Part shown: positions 33,981 to 42,219 of the stretch, piece by piece
How positions within the stretch are numbered: the stretch's first letter is position 1
How the letters are laid out: the number at the start of each line of letters is the position of its first letter
Assembly (NCBI RefSeq): GCF_015356825.1
Contig: NZ_JAACYW010000034.1
Span: 1-61,263, forward strand
Source of the DNA: Catenulispora rubra
GTDB taxonomy: Bacteria > Actinomycetota > Actinomycetes > Streptomycetales > Catenulisporaceae
DNA: 61,263 bases
Direction: 5' to 3'
Translations under genes and position numbers: made by a program
Notes under the pieces: model-generated
What the model was told of the DNA's origin: nothing
Database searches by the model: none
What the model saw: only the letters and a program-made list of their open reading frames with translations

Positions 33981-34784
33981 GTGGACTTCGACCTCGACGC
34001 CTACCTCGCCCGCATCGGGTACACCGGCGAACGCACCCCGACCGCGGCGACGCTCAAGGCCTTGCAGCGCGCGCACATCTACGCGATCCCCTTCGAGAAC
34101 CTGGACCCGGCCCGCGGCGTCGTCCCTTCGCTCGAGCCGGCCGACCTGATGGCGAAGCTGGTCCACGGCACCGCGCGCGGCGGCTACTGCTACGAGCACA
34201 ACTCCCTTTACGCCGCCGCACTGCGTGCGCTCGGCTTCAAGGTGACGCTGCTGGCCGGCCGGGTCCTGGTCGGCGCGAAGCCCGGCGACCTGCGGCCGCG
34301 CACCCACATGCTGCCGCTCGCCGAGGCCCCGGACGACCCGAACCGCTACCTGACCGACGTCGGGTTCGGCAGCGAGGGCGCACTGCTGGACCCCATGCCG
34401 CTGGCCACGACGGAAGTCCACGACGACCCGCGCCATCACCGGCTGGACGTCACCCCCGCCGACGGCCCGCTGGAGCAGTGGGTCCTGCGCGCCTTCCAGG
34501 ACGGCGAGTGGCGGGATCAGTACTCGTTCACGGTCGAGCCGTTCTACGCACCCGACTTCGGCGTCATCAACCACTACATCGCCACCAGCCCACGCTCCCC
34601 GTTCAGCACCCGCGTCTACGTCGGCCGGACACTCCCGGACCGCCAGCTGAAGATCGACACCCGCACCTTCACCGTGACCCCCATCGACGGGACCTCGGTG
34701 AAGCGCGAACTCGCCGACGACGCCGAGGTCCGACAGGTCCTGGCCGAGGAGTTCGGCATCGTCGCGCCGGAATCCGAGGCCTGA
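33981..34784 (+). CDS. nat: Arylamine N-acetyltransferase
   Basis: A 267-residue NAT with the full Cys-His-Asp triad: RGGYCYEHN (Cys about 70), RTHMLPL (His) and DVGFG (Asp). The length and the FENLDPARG segment are standard. NATs acetylate arylamines or hydrazines and, in polyketide clusters, form amides; no cluster is here, so detoxification is likely. GTG 33981 with TAGCGT as -10 suggests a leaderless message. It may be controlled by the TetR protein encoded at 40401. Confidence 0.92.
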   Translation: MDFDLDAYLARIGYTGERTPTAATLKALQRAHIYAIPFENLDPARGVVPSLEPADLMAKLVHGTARGGYCYEHNSLYAAALRALGFKVTLLAGRVLVGAKPGDLRPRTHMLPLAEAPDDPNRYLTDVGFGSEGALLDPMPLATTEVHDDPRHHRLDVTPADGPLEQWVLRAFQDGEWRDQYSFTVEPFYAPDFGVINHYIATSPRSPFSTRVYVGRTLPDRQLKIDTRTFTVTPIDGTSVKRELADDAEVRQVLAEEFGIVAPESEA

Positions 34785-34794
34785 GAAAGCGCTG

Positions 34795-34875
34795 CTAGAG
34801 CCCGCCGAACGGCCACCATTCGGCAGCCAGCAACAGCAGCACGAACATCCTCAATCGCCTGCGCACGCCACGCAT
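34795..34875 (-). CDS. Candidate 26-residue membrane microprotein
   Basis: ATG 34875 is preceded by GGAGGGG. The product MRGVRRRLRMFVLLLLAAEW, ending WPFGGL, has a positively charged N-terminus and one hydrophobic stretch, the form of a small single-pass protein. It is too short for normal ORF calling. Its role is unknown; it lies between NAT and an ArsR gene. Confidence 0.45.
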   Translation of the reverse strand: MRGVRRRLRMFVLLLLAAEWWPFGGL

Positions 34876-34908
34876 ATCCCCTCCGAGGCATCTAGGTTCG
34901 ATAGTTCT

Positions 34909-34927
34909 CGTACCTCCCCAAGGTACG
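34909..34927. promoter_or_regulatory. Inverted repeat upstream of the ArsR gene
   Basis: Seven-base arms CGTACCT and AGGTACG around CCCCA, 60 bases before the ArsR start codon and upstream of the microprotein ORF. It is a candidate operator for either. Confidence 0.4.
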
Positions 34928-34986
34928 ATGCAATTCGAACCCTGTCGAGGGCCGAGGAACCAGCCGAAGAACTAAGGGGGCGGCGG

Positions 34987-35304
34987 ATGACCGCGGTGAC
35001 GGGACTGGCGCATCCGGACATCGACGACATCGACCTGAGCACCGTGCTGCTCGCGCTCGCCGATCCGCACCGCCGGCAGGTGGTGCTGGAGCTGGCGCGC
35101 GATCCGAAGACCGAGCGCCAGTGCGCGACGTTCGTGCTGCCGATCGCCAAGTCGACGAAGACCCACCACTGGCGCGTGCTGCGCGAATCCGGGCTCGTGT
35201 ACCAGCGCGCGGTCGGCAACGGCCTCTACATCCGCCTGCGCGAGGACGATCTCAAGCGGCGCTTCCCCGGGCTGCTCGACACCATCGCCGCACTGGAAGC
35301 GTAG
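34987..35304 (+). CDS. ArsR-family helix-turn-helix regulator
   Basis: A 105-residue winged-helix protein: LSTVLLALADPHRRQVVLELA, recognition segment IAKSTKTHHWRVLRESGLVYQRAVGNG and a C-terminal helix. The metal-binding CxC motif is absent; the single Cys (RQCATF) suggests another signal. ATG 34987 follows AAGGGGG. The gene stands alone, converging with the kinase-like gene, so its target is not obvious. Confidence 0.87.
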   Translation: MTAVTGLAHPDIDDIDLSTVLLALADPHRRQVVLELARDPKTERQCATFVLPIAKSTKTHHWRVLRESGLVYQRAVGNGLYIRLREDDLKRRFPGLLDTIAALEA

Positions 35305-35310
35305 AAAGCC

Positions 35311-36339
35311 TTACAACCCCAGCGAATCCGCCAGGTCGATCGCCTCGTCGGCCCAGCGCGCGCAGATCGCCAGCCCCGCAGCGCGCGCCTCGTAACGGAC
35401 GTCGGGATCGACCGCCTCGCCGCTGCCGTAAGCCCGGTGCCGGTCATCCAGCGCGGCTTGCAAGCACCAGGGCATCAGCCAGTCGTACTTGACCGCCGAG
35501 GCGCGGATGCCGAGTACCGCCAACCTGGGATCGCCCGGCCAACCCGCGGCCCGCAGTCCTTCGAGGTAGGCCTCGGTCACCAGCTCGGGCAGGTTCTCGG
35601 CGAACCCCGGCCGCAGCGGCCAGTCGAAGAAGCTGTCCGGCACCAGGTTCCCGGCGTCCTCGCCGACCGCGCCGTCGCCGGTGAAGGCCCAGTCGAGCAG
35701 GACCACGGTGCCGTCCGGGCGCCGGATCACGTTGTTCGGCCACACATCCAGGTGGCAGACCGTACGCGGAAGGCGCGTCATCAGGTCCAGCAGCCGTTCC
35801 CGGTTGCGGTGCAGACGGACCAGGGCTTCGCGCAGGTCCGGCGGGAAGTGCTTGACGATCAACGGAAGCGACCAGGCGCTGTCGTCTTCCAGCACTGAGA
35901 AGTCGGCGGGCCGGGTGGTGCTGTAGTCGGCCAGGAAACCGCGGCTGAACCACGGTTCCGAGGGTTGCGGCTCGGCGCCCTGGACTTCGCCCAGCGCGTA
36001 GGCGACAGCGGCGATGTCCTCCACCGTCAGATCGCCGCCGTGCGTCCCGGCGACGTCCTCAAGCAGCAGCTCGACATCACCGTCCGGCAGCTCGCGGACC
36101 TCGACGAGCTTCGGCGCGCCGAGGCCGAGGCCCGCCGGCAGGCCGCTGATGTAGACGTCCGCCTCGCGGCGCCAGTAGTTCCAGAACCGGGGATCGGCCG
36201 ATGAGGCCCACTGGGGCGGCGCGTCGGTGCGGCGATGGGTCAGGATCTTGTGGATCAGACCGTCCTCGCCGCGCCACACGCCGCGGGTCACTCCGTTGTT
36301 GCGGTTGTGGGGCAACTGCAACGGCTCGTCGTCCGGCAT
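35311..36339 (-). CDS. Aminoglycoside phosphotransferase-like kinase
   Basis: A 342-residue protein of the APH/choline-kinase fold. Brenner motif VCHLDVWPNNVI supplies the catalytic Asp and Asn, and LLDWAFTGDGAVGED the metal-binding Asp. The N-lobe (VWRGEDGLIHKIL) has a Lys in the expected strand. Phosphorylation of a small molecule is inferred; the substrate could be an aminoglycoside, macrolide or metabolite. ATG 36339; the stop of the adjacent TetR gene lies 9 bp away on the same strand. Confidence 0.85.
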   Translation of the reverse strand: MPDDEPLQLPHNRNNGVTRGVWRGEDGLIHKILTHRRTDAPPQWASSADPRFWNYWRREADVYISGLPAGLGLGAPKLVEVRELPDGDVELLLEDVAGTHGGDLTVEDIAAVAYALGEVQGAEPQPSEPWFSRGFLADYSTTRPADFSVLEDDSAWSLPLIVKHFPPDLREALVRLHRNRERLLDLMTRLPRTVCHLDVWPNNVIRRPDGTVVLLDWAFTGDGAVGEDAGNLVPDSFFDWPLRPGFAENLPELVTEAYLEGLRAAGWPGDPRLAVLGIRASAVKYDWLMPWCLQAALDDRHRAYGSGEAVDPDVRYEARAAGLAICARWADEAIDLADSLGL

Positions 36340-36348
36340 GACGGCAGC

Positions 36349-37161
36349 CTACTGAGACGCGGCGGCGCGAGCCTTCGCGTCGGCGGCGAGCTTGGCGGCC
36401 AGCCTGATCTCCAGGCTGTCCAGGATGAGGTCGAGCCCATAGACGAAGTTCCCCAGGCGGGTTTCCATCGGGTCCTTCTTGAGCTCTTCCCGATAGATCT
36501 CCGCCAACCCGGCGTCGTCGGCGACCGTCGCCATCTTCGGGCCCACGGTCCGGTACCAGTCCTGCTCGCTCATGCCGCGCCGGCGCAGAGCCGACAACCA
36601 CCCGGCCTCGGCGGACGTGATGCCGATGACGTAGGAGGACACCGTGCTCATCGCCCGGGCCGCCTCGTGCATGTCGAAGCCCGCCGTGGTCAGGACGGCC
36701 AGGCTCCGCTGGGTCACCGAGACCACGTTCGGGCCCAGGTAGTTGAGCCCGACCTGGCCCAGCACGTGCGTCAGCCACATGTGCCGCAGCCCGACCTCGC
36801 GCAGGCTGTGCGCGTTGACGTGCAGGGCCAGCCGCCAGCTCGCGGGATCGGTGATCTCCGGGACCTCCAGCTCGCCGTAGACCTCGTCGGTCACCAGCTC
36901 GATCAGCTCGTCCTTGCTCGCCACGTGCCGGTACAGCGACGTCGCGCCGGCGCCGAGGCGCTGGCCCAGGGTACGCATGCTCAGCGCCTCGACGCCCTCC
37001 TCGTCGAGCAGCGCGACCGCCTCGGCGACGATGCGCTCGCGGGTGAGCTGCTCCTTCTGTCGGCGCGGCGGCCTGGTCCAGACCGAGTTCAGCGCGGGGG
37101 CCGAGGCATCGGAGTCGTCGGAGCCGTCGGAGTCGGTGCCGGAGTCGGTGTCGATATTCAC
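36349..37161 (-). CDS. TetR-family repressor of the adjacent MFS pump
   Basis: A 270-residue TetR protein. An acidic disordered N-terminus (DTDSGTDSDGSDDSD) precedes the HTH IVAEAVALLDEEGVEALSMR and GAGATSLYRHVASKDELIEL, then a TetR_C-type ligand domain. It diverges from a DHA2 efflux pump, and the 195-bp gap holds four matching palindromes, so it very probably represses both genes until an exported compound binds. Confidence 0.9.
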   Translation of the reverse strand: MNIDTDSGTDSDGSDDSDASAPALNSVWTRPPRRQKEQLTRERIVAEAVALLDEEGVEALSMRTLGQRLGAGATSLYRHVASKDELIELVTDEVYGELEVPEITDPASWRLALHVNAHSLREVGLRHMWLTHVLGQVGLNYLGPNVVSVTQRSLAVLTTAGFDMHEAARAMSTVSSYVIGITSAEAGWLSALRRRGMSEQDWYRTVGPKMATVADDAGLAEIYREELKKDPMETRLGNFVYGLDLILDSLEIRLAAKLAADAKARAAASQ

Positions 37162-37223
37162 GGGCGTTCCTCGTCTCGGAGCGGAAGGCCTTCACCTTTC
37201 ACCGCCAACGATAGCCGAAGGCT

Positions 37224-37316
37224 GCGCACACTGTTCGCTGTTGCGCACACCGTGCGCATCGGCGTACGGTGGTCCCATCGAAGCGCACACTGTGCGCAGA
37301 TGCGAACAGTGTGCGC
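37224..37316. promoter_or_regulatory. Four 15-bp TetR operators in two pairs
   Basis: Sites at 37224, 37243, 37283 and 37302: GCGCACACTGTTCGC, GCGCACACCGTGCGC, GCGCACACTGTGCGC and GCGAACAGTGTGCGC. Each pair is spaced 19 bp, and the pairs start 59 bp apart, one pair before each divergent gene. Confidence 0.8.
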
Positions 37317-37356
37317 AGCCGGGCTCCCGGTCGCGGCACAGAGGAGGGGACGGGAA

Positions 37357-38940
37357 ATGTCAGAGGTAACGGAGTCGACGCAAGCAGGGGCGAGCGCCGA
37401 GGGCGGGCCGGTCGGGGGCCGGCGGCGATGGCTCATCCTGATCGTGCTGTGCCTGGCGACGCTGGTGCTGGTCGTGGACAACATGGTCCTGACGGTCGCG
37501 GTGCCGGCGCTGACCGAGTCGCTGCACGCCAGCGCGCAGAACATCCAGTGGGTGCTCGACTCCTACATTCTGGTGTTCGCCGGCCTGCTGCTGACCACCG
37601 GAAGCCTGTCCGACCGGTTCGGCCGGCGCCGGGTCCTGATCATCGGGCTCGCGGTGTTCGGCGTCGCCTCGGCGGTGGCGACCCTGGCGAACAACCCCGG
37701 CGAGCTGATCGCCGCCCGCGTCGCGATGGGCATCGGCGGCGCGCTGCTGATGCCGAGCACGCTGTCGATCCTGATCACCGTGTTCACCGACGAGGCCGAA
37801 CGGCGCAAGGCGATGGCCGCGTGGACCGTGGTCGCGATGGTCGGCCTGGTCGGCGGCCCGGTGCTGGGCGGCGTGATGATCAGCCACTTCTGGTGGGGGT
37901 CGGTCTTCCTGCTGAACATCCCGATCGCGGCGCTGGCCATCATCTCGGCCGTGGTGCTGATGCCGGAGAGCAAGGGCCCGTGGCGCAAGCCCGACCCGCT
38001 GGGCACCGTGCTCTCGATCGTCGGCCTGACCTCGGCGGTCTGGGTGATCATCGAGCTCCCGAAGGGCATCACCGCGCCCAGCACCCTGATCGCCCTGGTG
38101 GTGGCAGTGGTCGCGCTGGTCTCCTTCGGGATCTGGGAGACCCGCATCGCCGAGCCGATGGTGCCGCTCCAGCTGTTCAAGCAGCGCAACTTCTCCGGCG
38201 GCTCGTTCTCGCTGACGCTGGTGCAGATCGGCAACGGCGGCCTGCTGCTGGTGATGACGCAGTACCTGCAGTTCGTGCTCGGCTTCTCGGCGCTGAAGGC
38301 CTCGCTGTGCTTCATCCCGCTGGCCGTCGCCGCCCTGATCTTCAACACCCTGGGGGCGGGTCTGGGCATGAAGTTCGGCAACCGGCCGCTGATGGTCGTC
38401 GGCCTGCTGATCTGCGCGGTCGCCTTCGGGATCCTGGCCGACCTGGGCGTCGACGACGGCCTGGGCAAGCTGTTCGTGGGCTTGTTCCTGCTGGGCGCCG
38501 GCTCCGGCCTCGCGATGCCGGCGGCGATCACCGCGATCATGGGGGCGGTCCCGCCGGAGCACGCCGGCGTCAGCTCCGCGCTGAACGACACCGTGCAGCA
38601 GACCGGCGCGGCCCTGGGCGTGGCGATCATGGGCACCGTGGTGGCCAGCCGCTTCACGGCCGGGATGCCGGCGAAGTACGCCGGCACGGCGCGGCACTCG
38701 CTCGGCGAGGCCTACGGCATCGCCAAGACGGCAGGCGACAACACCCTGCTGGACTCGGCGCGCCACGCCTTCACCCACGCGGCGTCGGTCGCCTACGTCG
38801 CCGGCGCGGTCGGGGTGGTCGCCGCCGCGATCGTGTCGTTCGTGGTGCTGCGGGACGTCAAGGCGCCGACGGCACCGACCGGCGGCGAGAGCACGGTGGT
38901 GGGCGACGACATCGCAACGGCTGCGACTGTGGCGCTGTGA
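37357..38940 (+). CDS. MFS drug efflux transporter, DHA2 (14-TM) family
   Basis: A 527-residue transporter with about 14 hydrophobic helices. Motif A is GSLSDRFGRRRVLIIG, motif D1-like LVLVVDNMVLTVAVPAL, and motif C GLVGGPVLGGVMI is typical of antiporters. DHA2 pumps export drugs by proton exchange. ATG 37357 follows GAGGAGGGG. It is controlled by the divergent TetR. Its stop codon lies inside a perfect Crp box for the next gene. Confidence 0.92.
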   Translation: MSEVTESTQAGASAEGGPVGGRRRWLILIVLCLATLVLVVDNMVLTVAVPALTESLHASAQNIQWVLDSYILVFAGLLLTTGSLSDRFGRRRVLIIGLAVFGVASAVATLANNPGELIAARVAMGIGGALLMPSTLSILITVFTDEAERRKAMAAWTVVAMVGLVGGPVLGGVMISHFWWGSVFLLNIPIAALAIISAVVLMPESKGPWRKPDPLGTVLSIVGLTSAVWVIIELPKGITAPSTLIALVVAVVALVSFGIWETRIAEPMVPLQLFKQRNFSGGSFSLTLVQIGNGGLLLVMTQYLQFVLGFSALKASLCFIPLAVAALIFNTLGAGLGMKFGNRPLMVVGLLICAVAFGILADLGVDDGLGKLFVGLFLLGAGSGLAMPAAITAIMGAVPPEHAGVSSALNDTVQQTGAALGVAIMGTVVASRFTAGMPAKYAGTARHSLGEAYGIAKTAGDNTLLDSARHAFTHAASVAYVAGAVGVVAAAIVSFVVLRDVKAPTAPTGGESTVVGDDIATAATVAL

Positions 38941-38951
38941 GCCATATCACA
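38936..38951. promoter_or_regulatory. Perfect Crp box TGTGA-N6-TCACA
   Basis: TGTGAGCCATATCACA, matching the full CRP consensus, spans the stop codon of the DHA2 pump and lies 30 bases before the MHS transporter start codon. Confidence 0.6.
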
Positions 38952-38980
38952 ACGCAGAGTAAGAGCCCATTGTTCCCTGC

Positions 38981-40396
38981 ATGACGGAATCCCCCACCAG
39001 CACAAACCCCACCACCGAAAGCGCCGGCGACTCCGTCTGGAGAGTCGTCGGCGCTTCGATGGTCGGCACCACCCTCGAGTGGTACGACTTCTTCCTCTAC
39101 GGCACCGCGGCGGCCGTGGTCTTCCCGAAGGTCTTCTTCGTCAAGAGCGACCCGCTCACCGCGACGCTGCTGTCGTTCCTCACCTACGCCCTGGGCTTCG
39201 CGGCCCGGCCGATCGGCGGCGTGGTCTTCGGACACGTCGGCGACCGCGTCGGGCGCAAGAAGACGCTGATGGTCAGCCTCGTCATCATGGGGATCGCCAC
39301 CACAGGGATGGCTTTCGTCCCGGGCTACAACTCCATAGGCGTCTGGGCGCCGGTCCTGCTCACCTCGCTGCGCATGGTCCAGGGCTTCGCGCTCGGCGGC
39401 GAGTGGGGCGGCTCGGTGCTGATCGTGGCCGAGCGGGACAAGTCCCGGCGCGGGTTCTGGGCCTCGTGGCCGCAGGCCGGGGCGCCGTTGGGGCTGGTGC
39501 TCGGGACCGGCGTGCTCATCCTGCTGTCCCAGAACATGAGCGAGAAGTCGTTCCTGGACTGGGGATGGCGGGTGTCGTTCGGGCTGTCGGCGATCCTGCT
39601 GCTGGTCGGCGTCTGGGTCCGCAAGTCGCTCAACGAGACCGAGGCGTTCCGGGCCGCGCAGGCGAAGAAGGAGAGCGCGCCGCCGAAGCTGCCGGCCCTG
39701 GAGGTGTTCCGCACCTCCTGGCGCGAGATCCTGATCGCCTTCGGGACCCGCATGGCCGAGAACATCTCCTTCTACCTGGTCGCCACCTTCTCGGTCACCT
39801 GGATCACCGTGCACCTGAAGCTCCCGAAGTCCTTCGGGCTGGACGCGGTGATGATCGGCGCGGCGGTCGAGACCGTCCTGATCCCGGTGTTCGGCATGCT
39901 CTCCGACCGGATCGGACGCCGGCCGGTCTACCTGGCCGGGGCGATCGGGATCGGGGTGTGGACGCCGATCTTCTTCGCGCTCGTCGATCAGAAGTCGTAT
40001 CCGCTGGCGGTGCTCGCGATCACCGTCGCCCTGGCCTTCCACGGCCTGATGTACGGCCCGCAGGCGGCCTTCTTCGCGGAGATGTTCCCGACCGGGGTCC
40101 GCTACTCCGGCGCCTCGATCGGCTACCAGGTGGCCTCGATCGCGGCCGGCGCGCCGGCGCCGCTGATCGCCGTGGCGATCCTGGAGCACAACGGCGGGAA
40201 GACCTCCGCGTGGCTCACGCTCTACATGGGGCTGGCTGCCGTGGTGACCATCATCGCGCTGTACTTCGCGCGGGAGACGCGGTCGGTTTCGATGAGCGGT
40301 GAGGCGGACGGCGCGGTAGACGGCGAGGGGGACGGTAAGAGGGACGGCGAGGCGGACGCGAGCGGAACAAAGCATTCCGTTCAGGTGCTATCCTGA
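38981..40396 (+). CDS. MFS metabolite:H+ symporter (MHS, ProP-like) family transporter
   Basis: A 471-residue, 12-helix symporter: TTLEWYDFFLYG, ALGFAARPIGGVVFGHVGDRVGRKKTL and LRMVQGFALGGEWGGS are hallmark MHS motifs. Relatives import proline/betaine, citrate, shikimate or other acids. The C-terminal tail is a low-complexity Gly/Asp/Glu run. ATG 38981 has no ribosome site. A perfect Crp box upstream suggests control by carbon status. It is followed after 4 bp by a TetR gene. Confidence 0.9.
   Translation: MTESPTSTNPTTESAGDSVWRVVGASMVGTTLEWYDFFLYGTAAAVVFPKVFFVKSDPLTATLLSFLTYALGFAARPIGGVVFGHVGDRVGRKKTLMVSLVIMGIATTGMAFVPGYNSIGVWAPVLLTSLRMVQGFALGGEWGGSVLIVAERDKSRRGFWASWPQAGAPLGLVLGTGVLILLSQNMSEKSFLDWGWRVSFGLSAILLLVGVWVRKSLNETEAFRAAQAKKESAPPKLPALEVFRTSWREILIAFGTRMAENISFYLVATFSVTWITVHLKLPKSFGLDAVMIGAAVETVLIPVFGMLSDRIGRRPVYLAGAIGIGVWTPIFFALVDQKSYPLAVLAITVALAFHGLMYGPQAAFFAEMFPTGVRYSGASIGYQVASIAAGAPAPLIAVAILEHNGGKTSAWLTLYMGLAAVVTIIALYFARETRSVSMSGEADGAVDGEGDGKRDGEADASGTKHSVQVLS
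40364..40382. promoter_or_regulatory. Operator inside the 3' end of the MHS gene, before tetR
   Basis: A 19-base site (GGAAC, then AAAGCA, then TTCCGTTC) 18 bases before the TetR start codon; two mismatches to the NAT intergenic site. It is probably an autoregulatory site. Confidence 0.55.
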
Positions 40397-40400
40397 CCCC

Positions 40401-41084
40401 ATGTCCGCCCCGATCACCCCGACTGCCCCCACCACCTCCCGCACCGGACCGCTGTCCGGCCGCAAGGCCCAGGCGAACCGCAACGACGAAGCCATCCTGC
40501 GGGCCGCGCGCGAGGTCTTCGTCGCCGATCCGTCCGCGCCGATCTCCGCTGTGGCCAAGGCGGCCGGGGTGGGGATCAGCGCCCTGTACCGGCGCTACGA
40601 GAGCAAGGAAGTGCTGCTGCAGACGCTGTGCGCGGACGGCCTGGCGACGTACATCGAGTGCGCGGAGGCGGCGCTGGCCTCGGAGGCCGGGCCGTGGGAG
40701 ACCTTCACGGACTTCGTGCGCGCGGTCATCGACGCCGACGTACACGCGCTGACGGTGAACCTGGCGGGGACCTTCACGCCGACCGCGGAGATGTCCGGCC
40801 AGGCCACGCGCGCCGTGGGCCTGGCCGCCGCGATCCTGGGGCAGGCGCACGAGGCCGGCGTGATCCGCGCCGACTTCGCCCTCAACGACATCGCGATGCT
40901 GCTGGAGCAGCTGACCGCGGTCACCGGGCCGGGGCCGGAGCGGACCAGGGAGCTGCGGCACCGCTATCTGGCGCTGCACTTCGACGCGCTGCGGCCGCAG
41001 ACCGCGAAGGCGGTGGCCGCGTTGCCGGGGCCGCCGCCGAGCGACGAGGAGTTGGGCGCCCGCTGGGTCCCGAAGGGGGCCTAG
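40401..41084 (+). CDS. TetR-family regulator
   Basis: A 227-residue TetR protein: RNDEAILRAAREVFVADPSAPISAVAK and GVGISALYRRYESKEVLLQ form the HTH; the C-terminal domain is of the SbtR-like type (AMLLEQLTAVTG). It starts 4 bp after the MHS transporter, so the two are probably cotranscribed, yet it also has its own operator-like site. The same site before NAT/TIGR03086 suggests a small detoxification regulon. Confidence 0.9.
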   Translation: MSAPITPTAPTTSRTGPLSGRKAQANRNDEAILRAAREVFVADPSAPISAVAKAAGVGISALYRRYESKEVLLQTLCADGLATYIECAEAALASEAGPWETFTDFVRAVIDADVHALTVNLAGTFTPTAEMSGQATRAVGLAAAILGQAHEAGVIRADFALNDIAMLLEQLTAVTGPGPERTRELRHRYLALHFDALRPQTAKAVAALPGPPPSDEELGARWVPKGA

Positions 41085-41150
41085 GACAGGGTCTCGACGG
41101 TGGCTGGAAAGCCGCGGCCCGGCGGCTCCCGGCGAATTTCTGCTACATCT

Positions 41151-41177
41151 TGTAACAGATTGCGGACAACCCGGGTC
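41151..41177 (+). promoter_or_regulatory. Weak ECF41-like promoter (TGTAACA-N16-GGTC)
   Basis: It has the same 16-base spacing and GGTC as the CMD promoter, with one change in the -35 heptamer, 33 bases before the DUF347 gene. Confidence 0.3.
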
Positions 41178-41209
41178 GGCGGACCGCGCTTCTGGGATGA
41201 TCGGCCGCT

Positions 41210-42025
41210 ATGACGACCGAACTGACCCGGCGGAGCGCGGCCGGCTCGGCCCGCCGGCGCCTGGTATCGACCACCACGCTGAGCAAGGTCCCCGAAGTCA
41301 CGCTGATCTTCTGGATCACGAAGATCCTCACCACCGGGATGGGCGAGACCACCTCGGACTTCCTGAACCAGAGGTGGGACCCGAAGATCATGGTCTCGCT
41401 GTCCGGCCTGGTGCTGGCCGGCGTGATCTGGGTGCAGTTCAAGGCCTCGCGGTACTCGGCATGGCTCTACTGGGCCGCCGTCGTCATGGTGAGCGTGTTC
41501 GGCACGATGTGCGCCGACGTGCTGCACGTCGGCTTCGGCGTCCCCTACGCGGTGTCGACTGCCTTCTTCGCCGTCGCACTCGCCGCGATCTTCGTACTGT
41601 GGTACCGGGTCGAGGGCACGCTGTCGATCCACAGCATCACCACCCCGCGCCGGGAGCTGTTCTACTGGCTGACCGTGGTGACCACGTTCGCGCTCGGCAC
41701 CGCGGTCGGCGACATGACCGCCACGACGCTGAAGCTCGGGTACTTCTCCTCCGGCGTGATGTTCGCCGTGCTGTTCGCGGTGCCCGCGGTGGCGTACAAG
41801 TTCGGGCTGAACGGGATCTTCGCGTTCTGGTTCGCGTACGTCGTGACCCGGCCGTTCGGCGCGTCCTTCGCGGACTGGATGGGCGTTTCGGCCAAGCGCG
41901 GCGGTCTGGCCTGGGGGACCGGGCCGGTCAGCCTGGTGCTGCTCGGGATCATCGTGGTGCTGGTGGCCGTCCTGGCCGTGACCAAGATGGACGTCGCGCG
42001 GGCGGATGTCGCGCAGGGCGACTGA
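41210..42025 (+). CDS. COG4705/DUF347 repeat membrane protein
   Basis: A 271-residue membrane protein with four DUF347 repeats of two helices each. Repeats are recognisable as KVPEVTLIFWITKILTTGMGE, MVSVFGTMCADVLHV, VVTTFALGTAVGDMTATTL and YVVTRPFGASFADWM, each with a Gly and acidic residue in the same place inside the membrane. This implies a repeat-built channel or transporter; the substrate is unproven. ATG 41210. Confidence 0.87.
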   Translation: MTTELTRRSAAGSARRRLVSTTTLSKVPEVTLIFWITKILTTGMGETTSDFLNQRWDPKIMVSLSGLVLAGVIWVQFKASRYSAWLYWAAVVMVSVFGTMCADVLHVGFGVPYAVSTAFFAVALAAIFVLWYRVEGTLSIHSITTPRRELFYWLTVVTTFALGTAVGDMTATTLKLGYFSSGVMFAVLFAVPAVAYKFGLNGIFAFWFAYVVTRPFGASFADWMGVSAKRGGLAWGTGPVSLVLLGIIVVLVAVLAVTKMDVARADVAQGD

Positions 42026-42056
42026 CTGGTCCTGTTGAGGCCGACAACCGATGAGA

Positions 42057-42109
42057 CCGATGAGCACGCACCCGGGATGCCCCCTTCGCATCGGGTGCGT
42101 GCTCATCGG
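42057..42109 (+). terminator. Long terminator hairpin after the DUF347 gene
   Basis: Perfect 18-base arms (42057-42074 and 42092-42109; CCGATGAGCACG pairs with CGTGCTCATCGG) enclose 17 bases that extend the stem further with GATGC/GCATC. Confidence 0.75.
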
Positions 42110-42219
42110 CTCGGCCGGTTCGGGCGGCGCGGCCTGGGCGGCTCGCGCGGCTCGTCCCGCCTGTCCGGAATCGGTCCGGCGGCGTCCCCCGCCGTGCCGA
42201 CTCCCCCCGTTCGGACGGC

